Shown here: one piece after another, positions 33,216 to 44,280 of the stretch
Layout: each line of letters begins with the position of its first letter
Position numbering within the stretch: the stretch's first letter is position 1
From: Clytia hemisphaerica
Taxonomy: Eukaryota > Cnidaria > Hydrozoa > Leptothecata > Clytiidae
Direction: 5' to 3'
DNA: 64,000 bases
Assembly: GCA_902728285.1 (NCBI GenBank)
Contig: CACVBU010000598.1
Location: forward strand, 710,203 to 774,202
Notes under the pieces: model-generated
The model's input: only the letters and a program-made list of their open reading frames with translations
Database searches by the model: none
What the model was told of the DNA's origin: nothing
Translations under genes and position numbers: made by a program

Positions 33216-34631
33216 CTTATTTCAATAAGGATTTCTATTGAGTTCGACTTTAAACTTTGACTGTCTGGAAGATCAGGTGATTTTCATGATTTGATTTATC
33301 TGTTTGACCTTCTTAAGTCTTACACACTTCTTCATCTATGTCTTTTCTATTAAATGCTCACGTCGAGACTGGATGAGGCTTTGCAACTGTCTTTAAGTTC
33401 ATGACAATAATACATGTGACAACACTTTTTTAACGGTAACCAGTGACACTTAATTCAATGCATTGAGCCCTTGAAAGACCCAAATACTTTCATTTGAGAG
33501 TCTAGAAATCGATTTCAGATAATGGAGAATTATTTGTTACGAGAATTGGTTTTCGAAGTTGGTTGAGTTTTGAACTTTGGTGTGTGGTTTGGCTTCATGT
33601 GCGAGGTTAAGGATAAAGAAGTCGTTGTTTATGAAATCGATGTTCTGCATAAGCGTCTCAAGTTTTTCTTATGTAAATAAATAACTAGTAAACAAGGATT
33701 GTAAACTATCCTTGTGAAGGAATACCTCGAATTCTAAAGGTGTATATCCTTTTACTTTAGTACTAGTAAAATATCCGATTAATTTGTTTCTGTATCTATT
33801 GTTACAGATTCGATAAACATATATCACGAGGTTCGTCATCTCAAACTGCATCCAACTTTGATGACGTCAGCATATTACAAGTCATAGCCAAAAGGATTTA
33901 CTGTTATAAATCATAATAAGAGGTTTTACGTGCTATTTCGTGAGTGCTATATTTGAAGAAACAAAAAAGTTTAGGAAGTATACTAGTTCTTTCTTGCGGC
34001 TTATGTTTGTCATTCAGGTCTTTAGAACAATAATAAACAAGCGAAATAAGATTTTTATTTTTGTGATTTTTTTTATGTTATCTTCAAAATAATGAAAAAA
34101 ATGATATAACTACCTCCTAAAATTATGACACATCTAAATTTTTCGGATATGTACAATTCCTAATAATTTATTTCAAGCCCCAAAATAATTAACTCTCAGG
34201 ACTTGAATATAATATTTACATATCAAAATAGTTTGATTTTTTTGATAAAAAAATATTTTTTACAATAAAATATGTACAATTTTTGCAACAATATTTACAT
34301 ATTTTAAAATAATTAAAATTAATCATTTTTCAACAACACCGACCGTCACCCAGTATAACCAACACCGCATCGTTGCGTTGTTGTTTCTTGTGAATCTTTC
34401 AGTGTTTCAAAAACATTATCTTAAACGATAAAATGTTCAATGTACCATGATGTACAAATTTGAATTCGGTGTATTATCATCGGACGAATTATTAGGGCTT
34501 TGCTTTGCGAGAATTTCTATCAAATGTTTTAATGGGCTCTTTCCACTTTATTTGTGGTCCAAATAATCTACTCATCTTCATCACAATACCTCCCTCCACC
34601 AAAACCTTCTTCAACAACAATTGTTAAGATG

Positions 34632-34871
34632 TTATAAACTTGTTCCTTTTCGAGAGTTGAGTACAGATGTCGATTTTCCCTTGTTCATGGATTTGTTGAT
34701 TCCACTAAGGGATTTACCGTAACCACCGCTGCTTGATGAGAGTTTTTTACCGGATGAAAAGCCACCTGAAAATCCACTCGCCATTATCTTTTTGTTCATA
34801 TCATCCCCGATTCGGCGTAATTTGTCTGCAACCAATGTGCATCGCATATCGTCTTTTGCGCTGAGAGACAT
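34632..34871 (-). CDS. BH3-only-like apoptosis regulator, 79 residues
   Basis: A single-exon frame runs from ATG at 34871 to TAA at 34632. Residues 13-26 read L-V-A-D-K-L-R-R-I-G-D-D-M-N, a complete BH3 helix: the hydrophobic positions at V14, L18, I21 and M25, the invariant Leu (18), and the small-Asp pair Gly22-Asp23. It is close to the BH3 of Bim/Noxa-type proteins, which bind the groove of anti-apoptotic Bcl-2 proteins and trigger mitochondrial apoptosis. The remaining 50 residues are Ser/Gly/Lys-rich with no membrane anchor. Upstream are a TATA box and a TCACGTGA E-box; AATAAA (minus strand) is at 34553-34548. BH3-like motifs also occur by chance, but this one is long, is near the N-terminus and sits in a gene with a complete compact promoter. 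BH3-only proteins are known in Hydra. Confidence 0.6.
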   Translation of the reverse strand: MSLSAKDDMRCTLVADKLRRIGDDMNKKIMASGFSGGFSSGKKLSSSSGGYGKSLSGINKSMNKGKSTSVLNSRKGTSL

Positions 34872-34971
34872 AGTTTGACGGATGAGAAAATGTTTTTCAA
34901 TTTTTTTAAAACTGTAGTTGTTTAATGGTTGCTTGTTGAGCTTGAAGTGATGATCTTTATCAACATGACCA

Positions 34972-35002
34972 CTATTTATATCATGTCAATGCTGTCACGT
35001 GA
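34972..35002 (-). promoter_or_regulatory. Core promoter of the BH3-only-like gene: TATA box and E-box
   Basis: TATAAATAG (minus strand, 34980-34972) lies about 100 bases before the ATG. The palindrome TCACGTGA (34995-35002) is only 14 bases further upstream; this core is what USF/MITF/TFE-type bHLH-zip factors bind. The spacing suggests an inducible promoter. Motif evidence only. Confidence 0.5.
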
Positions 35003-36579
35003 TCAAATCATGTTATGAGATGATTGTCAACAAGCATAAACAAATCATAACATTATTGCAATGGTACTATCTTGTGTAATACGATCTTACAATATCATAC
35101 AAAACCTATTGATTCAGTTCTCTTTAAAATAATGACGAGCTAGAAGTATTCTATAACCAAACACTAAAGCTCGCCTCGCTTAATCTCTTACAGATCTTAT
35201 CAAACCCTATTTTGGATTCTTGGATAGACAAGGCACTGGAAAGCTAAAATATTTGATGCCTAATTATAGTTGCATATCCCGTACGTAAATAGCATCACAA
35301 AAAATGCACTTTTTTAAATAGCACGCAAATTTGTTTAATGATAATGAGATTTTTATCCTCGAACTGTTTACTAGAAAGGAAACCAGTTTTTTGTGTGAGT
35401 TCTTTACCGGATTGAAAAGAGTCTGATTGTTGCGTTTGTTTACTCTTGGCATTCGAACCCAGACCTTAGATTACGGATCTCTTTCAAGCTAACGTGCGGG
35501 CGGGCGTTATTACGTTTAACTCAATAGATAAGATTTAATTCGATTAGACTGCTACGTTTATTCGTCACGTCTTGGATTGAATATGTGTTTTTTTATTTCT
35601 TTCTCATAATATGAGACCTTACACAAGGTATGACACAAGACTTTCAAAACTTTTTATTCATTTTCGTGCTTCCTTTTAGTAAGATCCACAAATGTGAAAT
35701 ATTTTTCATAAATTTCTCAACATTAATCATTTTTGAAAACGAAACAGTAATTTCCTGAACTTTCACGTTCATGTAAAGCGGGGAATTCGGTAACATCTTG
35801 GGAAGATTTGTATTATTTTATGAGTAATGTCTGAATACGATATCTTGAGACAATGAGTTAATTTTGGAGGTTTCTAAAAGTGTTCTTTCGTTCCCTTTGC
35901 GACTTTCGTATTGTACTTGGTGCCAAATGTAGTCTTTGTCCGTGAAAGTCCTAACAAAACTGTCATCAAATATCTGAAGACTTGTCACTAGAATTTCACC
36001 ATTTTCTCAACAAATCTCTTGAATATTTTATTGTAACTTTCACCCTGTAGCACTTCATAATGCCAAACTCGTATTTAGCTTCATACTCTTAGTGACTTCA
36101 GTTTGGTTTGCTTAGAGCTCTTACAGCTAAAGAGAATACGGTAACCTTCACAAAGAATAATGAAGCCAGGAAGCGAGCATAACTTTGGATTTGAAGGATT
36201 TAAGAGAGGTGCGATTTGCTGGCCTTTGTTTGGATATTTTAAGGGATTTTCTTCATCGTGACAAAGGGGTGATCGATATCAATAGTCAAGTTTTTACATT
36301 CTGACTATGGGAGCCTTTTTTTGGGCTGAGATGGGCTACGAGGGGCGATCTAATTTCTTGATGGCCAAATCTGTTCATTTCGGCAATGGAATAATCAAAC
36401 AAATGACCTCTTTTCAACCTTTGAATGATGGTGGGGAGGTAATTTTTGCACTTCCTTTAACGGAAATTTGTTGACGTCATCGTTTAATTCAGTTATGTGT
36501 TTTTAAAATTGCGTCATAAATTTGCAATAAGAAGTTGAGCACGGAAATTCAACCTGCACATACAACTAACGATAATTAA

Positions 36580-36879
36580 CCCTTTAAGTGCCAATGTCGT
36601 ATATATCAGACATGGGCTATGTAGGAGGGTGAAGCCCTCCTGTAATGCCCAGTTTGAGTTAGAAATCGCCATTTTTGGTCTAACTCGTTGGAATCGGATT
36701 AGGCTTCATGCCCAAGCAAAAAAAAAATCAAAAGTGAGTCTTGGATAGTCTCTAAGCTATCCAACAGACTATAAACGAGCTTCTAACTCCTTCTAGATCC
36801 GGAGATATAAGCCTTTAAAGTTTGAACTAGCGATTTTCTTTAAAAAACTTAGCAAAAATTGACCGTTGCACTTAAAGGG
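36580..36879. mobile_element. 300-bp piggyBac-type MITE (TTAA target)
   Basis: CCCTTTAAGTGCCAA at the left and TTGCACTTAAAGGG at the right are inverted ends, directly flanked by TTAA on both sides (36576-36579 and 36880-36883). A TTAA target and CCCTTT ends are the signature of piggyBac transposition. No transposase is encoded. The arms also contain subterminal inverted motifs such as GTTAGAA/TTCTAAC. Confidence 0.85.
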
Positions 36880-38660
36880 TTAAGCATCGAACATCATTAG
36901 TTATCATCATTAGATATCTAGATATCAAGAAACTTCCCTAGTTTTTGCTTTTAAATATCAAATGTTTTTTCTCTCTTTGCTCTACCGTTCGTCTTCTGGG
37001 CTCTTGTTCATTCAAATCAGTTTGGAACAAACACATTCGAATTGATCAAAACAATAACATGGGTTAACATATTGGTTTGATAAACCCAGTGTTCCTTCAA
37101 AAGCTTTTAATCCATTAATCCTAATACTGCATTGCGGAAATTCGTGAAAATACAGGGTCACGCTTTATTGATGTTTACTTTCAATTCTGTTCAATGTTCA
37201 ACGAAAATTGGCGTGGATTGAATTTTTTTCCTTCAAAAAGATAAATTTACCTAGCTAAAGACGTCAATACAAGAAAGTATTTTTGTGCATCCTAAACAAA
37301 AATATTTTGGGATGTAAAGCGTTTTTATGGTTTCATTTGGTAGCACTGGAAACTGGATGAACGTGTTCTGAATCTGGCTTTCACATTCGAATTTCTTATC
37401 TCAGCTCCGCCCAGTACTTGATCAAGTGGAGTGCACCACTCGTCTATCAAACTAAACATATGAGCAAACTGCATCAGCATACACGTCAAAGAGTATTCCT
37501 CACATTATTGTGTTGTTTTCAGAATTTGGAGATTTCCAAAGATTATAAACTTGTTAAGACAAAATTGAAGACTTTCTTTCGTATCAGTTCATGTTTTTTC
37601 TCTGTTAATCTATACCTGAGCGAAGTTTTGTCAACCTTCCCTGAGACTCCCGCTTCTCTGAAAAATAATCTAAAAATCCTGGTTGTGCCTGGTTGGAAAA
37701 ATACGTAAATTCGTAAATTCATTGGAAAAGTAATCAAAATTTAGAGATAAACCCCAAGTATGTTCCGAATTAAAAAAGAATTCTAGACCCTCGACAAAAA
37801 ACGACGAAACTTTTCAGATTTTCCTCCGTTATTTTAAAGTTGGCTAGGAATTCGCAAGTTTTGAGAAGTTTATCAAGGCTGCTTTGCCAGCCATACTGAA
37901 AGATTTTTTTTTGAGCTTCTGGTGAGAATATGCTACTGCAAGTTTAAGTGAACAAACTTAAACTCCGGAAATTCTAAAATACACAGAAAGAAAGTAAATT
38001 GTCAATTTATAAATCCGGTAACCCTTGAAAGTGTTTTTTCTTTAATAGCAGGTGAATTTTATTGGTTTAATGATTTCTTAAGATTCTTAAGTTCTCTTAT
38101 ATGTCTTATATCTAAACTCTAGAATTGAGTACAAGAGTTGTGAATTATGTCATCAAGGTTGGAAAGATCTTATTACAGTAGGCTGTACTATTTCTGTACT
38201 TGAAAAGAGGTTCGCGGTATATCAATTAACAAGACCCGAAAACCAACCCTTCAACACTCAACCAGATGAACAAGTTTAAACTGTGTATTTGAAGTGAATC
38301 ATCCGATTATCGGCAAAAATCAACCTTACGCTTTATAGCATATACTAATCCCTCAAAAGGATAAATATAGAGGCTTTTTCGCTACACCGATGTTTTTTCT
38401 TACTCCTTAATGGTAAGATCCCGAATAATTTCCCTATTTTTAAATGAGGAAAAGTCTTTCTTGCTTTTAACGTGTCGGAGATTTTCATTTATTTTGCCCA
38501 CTATTTAATTTTATGACGTACATTCCTCCTAAACGATTTTTGATCGTGGAAGCCGACGCTGATTAAATTGAAACATACAGTAAACTTGGATAGAGGGTAA
38601 AGACTAGTTCTGTGAGGTGATGGGTATGTCCGAGACGAAAATTCGAAATCAGGTGTGATA

Positions 38661-38870
38661 GGGAGCGTTGGCCGAGCGGTTTACGGAACCGGCGTCTTAA
38701 ACTAAGGACTCGCGTTTGAATCTCCGCTTCTTCCAATGTCCCGTTCAGTTTTTTGATAGTTAAGCCGGTTGGCTGTGGATTCCGTGATAAGAATTTCAAG
38801 ACCATCTCGAAGTTCAAGATTACAAGACTCTCCATATAAAATACCGACTGTTTCTATCTATAATGGTAAC
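38661..38870 (+). mobile_element. tRNA-Leu-like SINE, younger copy
   Basis: GGGAGCGTTGGCCGAGCGG (A box within TGGCCGAGCGG) and GCGTTTGAATCTCC (B box) are spaced as in a leucine or serine tRNA with a long variable arm. The acceptor ends no longer pair, so this is not a functional tRNA gene. A body of about 130 bases follows. A more decayed relative is at 44083. The right end is estimated. Confidence 0.65.
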
Positions 38871-39407
38871 CCCATCTATTCCAGGGAATGAATTCCACTT
38901 TCTCGACTGTTTACCCGATTATAAAAAGATTCCCGAATCGACAATGCTTAACTTTACAAACTATACTTAAGCGTCTTACGTTTTTACTTTTGCAGATGTA
39001 AATTGTTTGATACTACTAACTCAGATATTATACATGTATAATTTTCATATTTACTTGTTTGCATTCCTGCACTCACAAAATACAAGTTGTGTATCCAATA
39101 CGGTCTGAAAATCATAATATCAGGAAACTTGAGTGTTAAATTACCAGAGAATAAACTACACTTTTCATCGATTTCGATTTCAACTTTTCAGGTTCAGTGA
39201 TTGCAAGTGTACATTTTTAATTTGTGTCTTGATTACGGAAAAGGGGATTTGCAGATCTAATTCTTTTTGTGATAAAACTATCCGTCTAGCTGTGGCTCTA
39301 ACTCAGATTGATATGTTTTATTATGAAATTGAACTTATTAATTGAAATTTGACTTTCACGGTGTGCTGTAGGGGCTGTAGCCTGGAGATTCCTACTATGA
39401 TTTCTTA

Positions 39408-39661
39408 CACGTTTTTTTTTTATAAGAACAAAGTATATAAGAACATAAGGCTTCGATTGCCGCAATACTAAGAACATGTTAAGAACATTTTAAGGCTTTG
39501 TGGACTCGAAAACACCCAATTTCTTAGGAAAATGCACAAAAATGCTCACAAAATGATGAAAATAAGAACATTTTAAGAACATTTTTAGGCTTAAAACTCA
39601 AAAAGTTTAGAACATCGGAAGGCTTCAAAATTTTTCGACGTTCTTATAAAAAAAAAACGTG
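39408..39661. mobile_element. TA-flanked MITE, 'CACGTTTTTT' family, copy 3 (best preserved)
   Basis: It starts CACGTTTTTTTTTTATAAGAAC and ends GTTCTTATAAAAAAAAAACGTG between TA and TA, 254 bp. It is the best reference for the family. The body contains spaced copies of TTAAGAACATTTTAAGGC. No coding content. Confidence 0.75.
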
Positions 39662-41917
39662 TATTTACATTGTTTATGGCGAAATTAATAGCATGATAAT
39701 TTGAAAGTTATAACCCCCCACCAAGAAAGAAACGCGTTGATAGGAATCTGCCAATCGAAACATTTCTTAGTTCTTTGTGTCGCTGGTACGAAGGCTTTTC
39801 ATAGATATCAGATCCTTTATCTTTTAGCTTTTTCTTATATTTGAGTCTGAAAATCTTAGTTTTGATTTTGACAGAATGTCGTGCTTCTTAAAGTTGCACT
39901 TCATCAATGTCAAAGAGTTGACATTTGTGAGTTCATCATAATCACTCACTTAACACACGCTGATTTGGAATCGTTTTTCAAGTTCACAAGTCCAGTTTTA
40001 CAGGCCAATAATTCATAGTATGTTATCTAAGTATTTCTGCTAAAATACGCAAATCATGTCAAATTATTGGCCCTTGAAATGTAAACATTCAAATTTGTAT
40101 CCAAATTTTTAAAATAGATGCACATTTTCATGAAATTGTCTTTACTTTAAGCCGACATTCTGATAAGATTTTTTGTACGATTTATATTTCATTCCTTGAT
40201 CTCAAGTTTCTGTAAAGTCGTGCCAGGTTTTTTGGTACATGTTGGGGCCAGTTTTCCATTCAAAAGCTTGAAACGTCTTAAAGATTTGGATATGGGACCA
40301 TATGGGCTTATCTAAACTCTTTTTTCGATCCTTTGCATTACCAGAGAATCTATAGTGAATGTTCTCTGAAAGGTTTCCTGGTGTCCGCATGTTATTCGAA
40401 AAACCGACACGAACACCTTAAAAGGCGGACACCCTTAATACGCCAGTTTCATTAATGCCATTCTTAAATACTTCTTAAATGTTGACAATTCGAATTTCAG
40501 TTTACTTAATCTCTCCAGTCTACTCTTAATCTTGCAATGACGACGGTTTACTTTTCGAACGTCTTTTGAGCAAAGGTGAACTGATGCAGATGCAAATGTA
40601 TTGACAACATTCAGCACCAATAATCATTACTCGATCTACTCTTGGTAAATCCTGATGGTAAATCTTTAAAGTTTTTTAATGATAACTGGTATTCTTGATA
40701 TGTGTAGGTCATTTTTCTAGCGGAAACACCCGAAAAAATCCGGGATGACCCCTCTCTGTTATTAAGAATAGAAACACGGAGGTCAAAATCCGGCTTTTTT
40801 CGAGTGCTTCCATTAAAAACTATGACGTCATCTTGACTTACGCATACCAAGAATAACCAATCGCTAAATTAGCCTTCGGCTTTACGGACGCGGTACCACT
40901 TTTGAAATTTATCCTTACTAAAGTCAAAAACTGGCAAACAGAAGATCAATATTAGGCTCAACTAAAATCCTTGTTTGACAGAAGAAGGCGTGTTTTCAAA
41001 GGCTCAAGTTTCTTTCAAATTAACCCTTTATATGAACTTTGTTTTCTGTGAGAGAGTACTCTCGTTATTGTCACGTTGCTTACAATGTTTATATATGTTT
41101 ATGTTTTGTCAACTTCCCTTTCTTTACATTTGTTTGATGCGAACATGAGCATATTATATCGATTTCAATCCTCCGAAAGTTATATATTTATTTTCATGTG
41201 TTATTTGATCTCCGCCTAAACTCTCTTGCAGTGTTCGTTCCGATCAGGTCAAAATTTGATATACTTTGTGTTACATTATGAAGTGTCTCAATTAACGATT
41301 TTCAGCAAATGATGCTTGTTTTTGATACAGTTACACCTCGCAGAAATAACGAGTTGTGAATATGCCATATGCCATTAAAACTTCAAATATCCTTGAACCT
41401 AGGAATTGTCACTTCATCAAAATGACAAAACATCTATCTGGAACCCTTATATCTATCTCATTGGATGTCTGTTTCAACTATTAAAATTCACGTGTGTGTG
41501 ATTATATAACTTTTCACATATTTCAATTTGTGCTAAAATCCTTCTCCGTGGTGCTACTGATCATTGGCGAATACGGGTAGGCTCATCGAGAGTGATTCTC
41601 CTCCATGCCGGGAGGATGCCATTTAAAGAAAAGGGACACCAAGCACGTATGTGTGGTATGAATACTTTTTCACAGCTACAAAATCTAACTAAGGTATGTC
41701 AAAGTCACCAAGGTAATTTTTTTTCTGATATAAGAACGTGATTTCAGAATTTTTGGTCCAAAATTTGGTGAAAATTCACAAAAATGGGGAGATATTTTTA
41801 AGGTTCCCAAAAACGTCAAGAATTATTTTCAAGCCAAAGCCAAATAAAGAAATTCCTGTCACAGTGAGTCATTTCAATTTTTGGAATCGTCCTCGTAACC
41901 GTTTTAACCTATATGTA

Positions 41918-42170
41918 CTCGTTTTTTATAAGAACAAACTATATACATAAGGCTTCGATGGCCAAACTATTAAGAACAAGTTAAGAACATTTTAAGGCTT
42001 TGCAGACTCTAGAACATCGAATTTCATAGGAAAATACTGAAAAATACTAAAAAATACTTAAAAAATTGTGAAAGTAAGAACATGTTAAGAACATTTTTAG
42101 TCTTAATAAAATATTTAAGAACATCCAAAGGCTTCAAAAATTTTGGATGTTCTTATAAAAAGAAAGGTGC
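41918..42170. mobile_element. TA-flanked MITE, 'CACGTTTTTT' family, copy 4
   Basis: The left end is CTCGTTTTTTATAAGAAC after TA, and the right end is GTTCTTATAAAAAG with a decayed terminus. The body follows copy 3. It lies 19 bases from the 391-bp transposon copy 2. Confidence 0.65.
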
Positions 42171-42188
42171 ATGCCTCCTGAACTGTAC

Positions 42189-42579
42189 TAGTCTAGCAAA
42201 CTAGACGACTAATTCAGACATATTAGAAATAAACCAAAAAAGTAAATTTTAGTCGTCTAGAAACCTTTGTGCACTAACTCAAAACAAAAAAAAAGTGTCA
42301 ATATCGCAATTAAATTTTTTTGCCGCTCAAAAAAAATTATTGAAAATAAAATGTGTGTGGATTTGTGTGTTAAAAATGTTTCATTTGAGTTGATTTTATT
42401 TTGAGAGTTTGTTGTTGCTTAATAAATTGTTTTCTCGCTACGCAAGTTTCTGCGTAGCTAGGCCCGGTATCTATAAGGCTGGAACACCGGATTCTTCCAG
42501 TCGTTTATACAAACAAAATCCCGTATCATTATTTGTGTTTATTATTAGTGTTACATGCATTATAAACGACTCCAGTCTA
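42189..42579 (-). mobile_element. 391-bp non-autonomous DNA transposon, copy 2 (9-bp target duplication)
   Basis: This is the inverted twin of 12323-12713, the same length to the base, with only scattered substitutions. It begins TAGTCTAGCAAAC and ends CTCCAGTCTA, flanked by GAACTGTAC on both sides (42180-42188 and 42580-42588). The target sites of the two copies differ, so each inserted independently rather than arising by duplication of the locus. Terminal and central hairpins are conserved. Confidence 0.85.
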
Positions 42580-44082
42580 GAACTGTACCAGTATTTAATC
42601 TTTTGAGAAAAGTCTTCCTGATGCTTCTGTTGATAGAATTTCAACACTTGTCAAAAAAGACATTATCGCAAATCTGCTGTAAAAAAAATATTTTGCGCTC
42701 AGATTGTTTTGATTAGGAAAAATAGGACTGGGCATGTTTTTATTGAAGCACGAATGTGTGAAAAAAGGTTTGATGTGATTTTAATCCTGTTTTTTAGCTT
42801 TAGGCGTTAAATTTCATAACTTTCGACACGACCATTTTTATACTTGTAAGAGTTATGTACTTTTATTTTCTTCGTAGAAACAATTGTGTTACTCCGCGGC
42901 TACTATCTTTAGCATAAGGTCTAAGAATAATGTAATCTCTGACCAGACCCTGATTACTCCGGCCATGGCAAGCTTTACTTTGAAGGTCATGTTCCGTAAG
43001 AGAATTTGCCCAGGTTGGAGTGACCGCTTCGATGATTTCCATCCATATTTGGGATAGATATTCGATGAACTTTTGAGCGTGGTGATCGCCGAAACCAAAA
43101 TAGCACCAAAAATCAAACGCTAATCATAAAAATAAACATTAGAACATAACTACTTTTGCTTTTTGGGAAAAAGACACGTCGGTTTTAAATGGTTATATCA
43201 TCATAGAACATGGTGTATTTAGAATTCATGGATTGTTATGAGATTAAGAATAACGAAACCAATAACCAATAACACATCTCAGGAGGCTTCGAAAAAAATT
43301 TCAAAACAATATCTTGGGAAAATATTTTATTACATACCATATTATGGTCAAAAATGATGCTTGTGCTCTGGATTTGTGGTACCTGAAAATAAAACCTTTG
43401 TAGTCAGCAACAGGTGGTTAACACCCCCACCACACGTTCCGGGAATCTCTGCCTCCTTTACAATTCGCTCCTCCTTTTTCATATGGTAAACTCTCCCTAC
43501 ACCTCTCTCATGTGGAAATTCTTGGTTAAGGTCAAAAAGGAGATTTCCACAATAAACACAAACCCCTTTTGCTGCAGACTCGGTAGAGCCCCAGCCCTAC
43601 GGGAAAATTGGCCGAAATCATCATCGCTGCATGGCAAATTACCTTATTGAATAATTTCTCCAATGGGAATTAAATTGGGAAAATTCTCCTTCAAAATCAT
43701 TCCCAAGCTCTTTTAAAACAAACTTTTAAGAATAGCTCCACTTTTACCTAGTATTGGTTGTATAAGCCAAAGTGAGTTTTAGCTGTAAAATTTTGTATCC
43801 GGGTACAGCCGCTATTCCTAAATGTCGACCACAATTGTAAATATAACTGCCTCTATGTGGCCAAACGTTATTTGGGTCGTGGTGCTTCTAGGTCTCAATG
43901 CGTATCCAGTCAAATATTTCGGGTATTGTCGCTGACATGTAAATAGAAAAATAGGATTTGCCTCTATTCTGTTTATTTTTGTTTGAAACTAAATTGAATG
44001 ACCATTACTAAGACTTCATTTGTTGACTGATTTGGGGACAAATAGCTATCCGTAAATGGTGAATTTAGGTTCAAGATACAAT

Positions 44083-44280
44083 GACCGGAGTGATCAAGGG
44101 GTCAACGCCTCAAACCAGGGGTTCTCAGTTCGAATACCCGCTCCTTCCATTATTCCGTTCATTTCTTAGTAACCATGGCCGTAGACCCCGTGAAAACAAT
44201 CGTAATCGAAGACTGTCTAAGAATCCTTGATTACTTGGATATCCATGAAAAATATCGACTGTATCTATTTAGATAACTGC
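44083..44280 (+). mobile_element. tRNA-Leu-like SINE, older copy
   Basis: It aligns by eye with 38661-38870: GGAGTGATCAAGGGG..., then AGTTCGAATACCCGCTCCTTCC (B box in the first part), TTCCGTTCA, TAAC-ATGGC-GTAGACCCCGTG and AAATATCGACTGTATCTAT. The A box is degraded. It is older than the other copy. Confidence 0.55.

Larger units (their letters stand above)
29999..34631. other. Gene-poor interval
   Basis: Apart from three MITE copies and the weak minus-strand frame near 33 kb, nothing gene-like is seen. A 144-codon minus-strand frame at 31866-32297 has no start context or conserved pattern. AT-rich spacer makes up 34020-34340. Confidence 0.4.

Noticed and set aside
38661..38735. Functional tRNA gene
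   Set aside because: A and B boxes fit, but the acceptor stem does not pair and the sequence continues into a SINE body shared with 44083.
38563..38835. 90-codon minus-strand frame
   Set aside because: It is the antisense of the tRNA-Leu-like SINE.
42889..43116. 75-codon minus-strand frame
   Set aside because: Some protein-like segments but no start, promoter or neighbours, and no family recognised.
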